Assembly (NCBI GenBank): GCA_017893485.1
Contig: CM030363.1
Span: 171,727,456 to 171,791,455 of the forward strand
Origin: Hemerocallis citrina
Taxonomy: Eukaryota > Streptophyta > Magnoliopsida > Asparagales > Asphodelaceae
DNA length: 64,000 nt
Direction: 5' to 3'
The position numbers and the translations under genes were made by a program. Each line of letters starts with the position of its first letter. The first letter of the stretch is position 1. Under the pieces are notes generated by a model. It saw nothing but the letters and a program-made list of their open reading frames with translations, had not been told where the DNA came from and ran no database searches. Positions 63,717 to 64,000 of the stretch are shown here, in pieces.

Positions 63717-64000
63717 TAGGGATATTGTTAATGAAAAAAATTGTTGTATTTCTCTTGTAGTCTTGTTATCTTTCTCTTTGTAGTTAATGCAAAATTAAGT
63801 TATCTAACTACTATTATAGTGGATGCAGTGTGCATCTTGTTAAGTAATCTGAAGAAATGTGAGATATTGAGTAGAGAACCTAACAAAAGTTTTTAGATTA
63901 CCAAAGATAATTTTATCATGGATGATATTTCTATAATTCAATCTCGTATAGATTTTATCATCATTTAGGAGTAGAATTTGTTAGTTAGGCTTGTGAAGTT
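63717..64000. other. Flanking AT-rich sequence
   Basis: Begins with the right TAG duplication. No gene seen to the end of the window. Confidence 0.6.

Overview
This window is plant nuclear DNA, most likely from a flowering plant with a large, repeat-rich genome. I cannot name the species. The evidence is Ty1/copia and Ty3/gypsy LTR retrotransposons with plant-type protein motifs, CACTA and hAT DNA transposons, TA-targeted palindromic MITEs, and fragments of plant genes (RER1, a PHD/homeodomain protein, DEK, TM9SF, an IDM1-like PHD protein). I see no intact host gene, no rRNA and no intact tRNA gene. The window is a stack of nested insertions. Many of their ends can be fixed to the base from target-site duplications (TSDs).

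Layout. 1-1560: ~317-bp tandem repeat, then a gene-leader-like block and the end of a CACTA element (to 2257). 2258-6832: non-autonomous gypsy element with a gag remnant, a 117-bp tandem array and a 3' LTR. 6833-12017: decayed Sirevirus-type copia element. 12280-19087: complete copia element on the minus strand (TSD AGAAG) carrying only gag and protease, split by a 3.5-kb gypsy-type LTR. 20028-21277: solo LTR (TSD GTTGT). 21553-22739: 5'-truncated copia end. 22780-25035: TM9SF pseudogene split by a hAT element. 25064-30470: three more hAT-related insertions. 30476-37816: Sirevirus LTR fragment, then a TRIM-like element with only 220 bp between its LTRs, one LTR split by a 3.7-kb solo LTR (TSD ACTTA) and both carrying MITEs. 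37820-44852: second gypsy element of the same family, minus strand, with gag-protease and long tandem arrays. 46160-58009: CACTA element with a transposase_24-type gene whose last intron holds three palindromic MITEs and a copia element (49157-56961, TSD TTTTA), which itself holds a gene-capturing CACTA (51948-55055, TSD AAG). 58805-63716: another gene-capturing CACTA (TSD TAG) with DEK exons and a nested retroposon (17-bp TSD).

The most interesting signals are: (i) doublets of a palindromic GTCGAC-core motif spaced 20-22 bp in three unrelated LTR families, including five doublets in one solo LTR; (ii) two Pack-CACTA elements carrying host exons with usable splice sites, one joining RER1 to a PHD/homeodomain gene; (iii) a gypsy family whose post-gag region is made of tandem repeats, including nine units of exactly 117 bp; and (iv) several palindromic MITE families inserted only into TA microsatellites, some carried inside a retrotransposon LTR.
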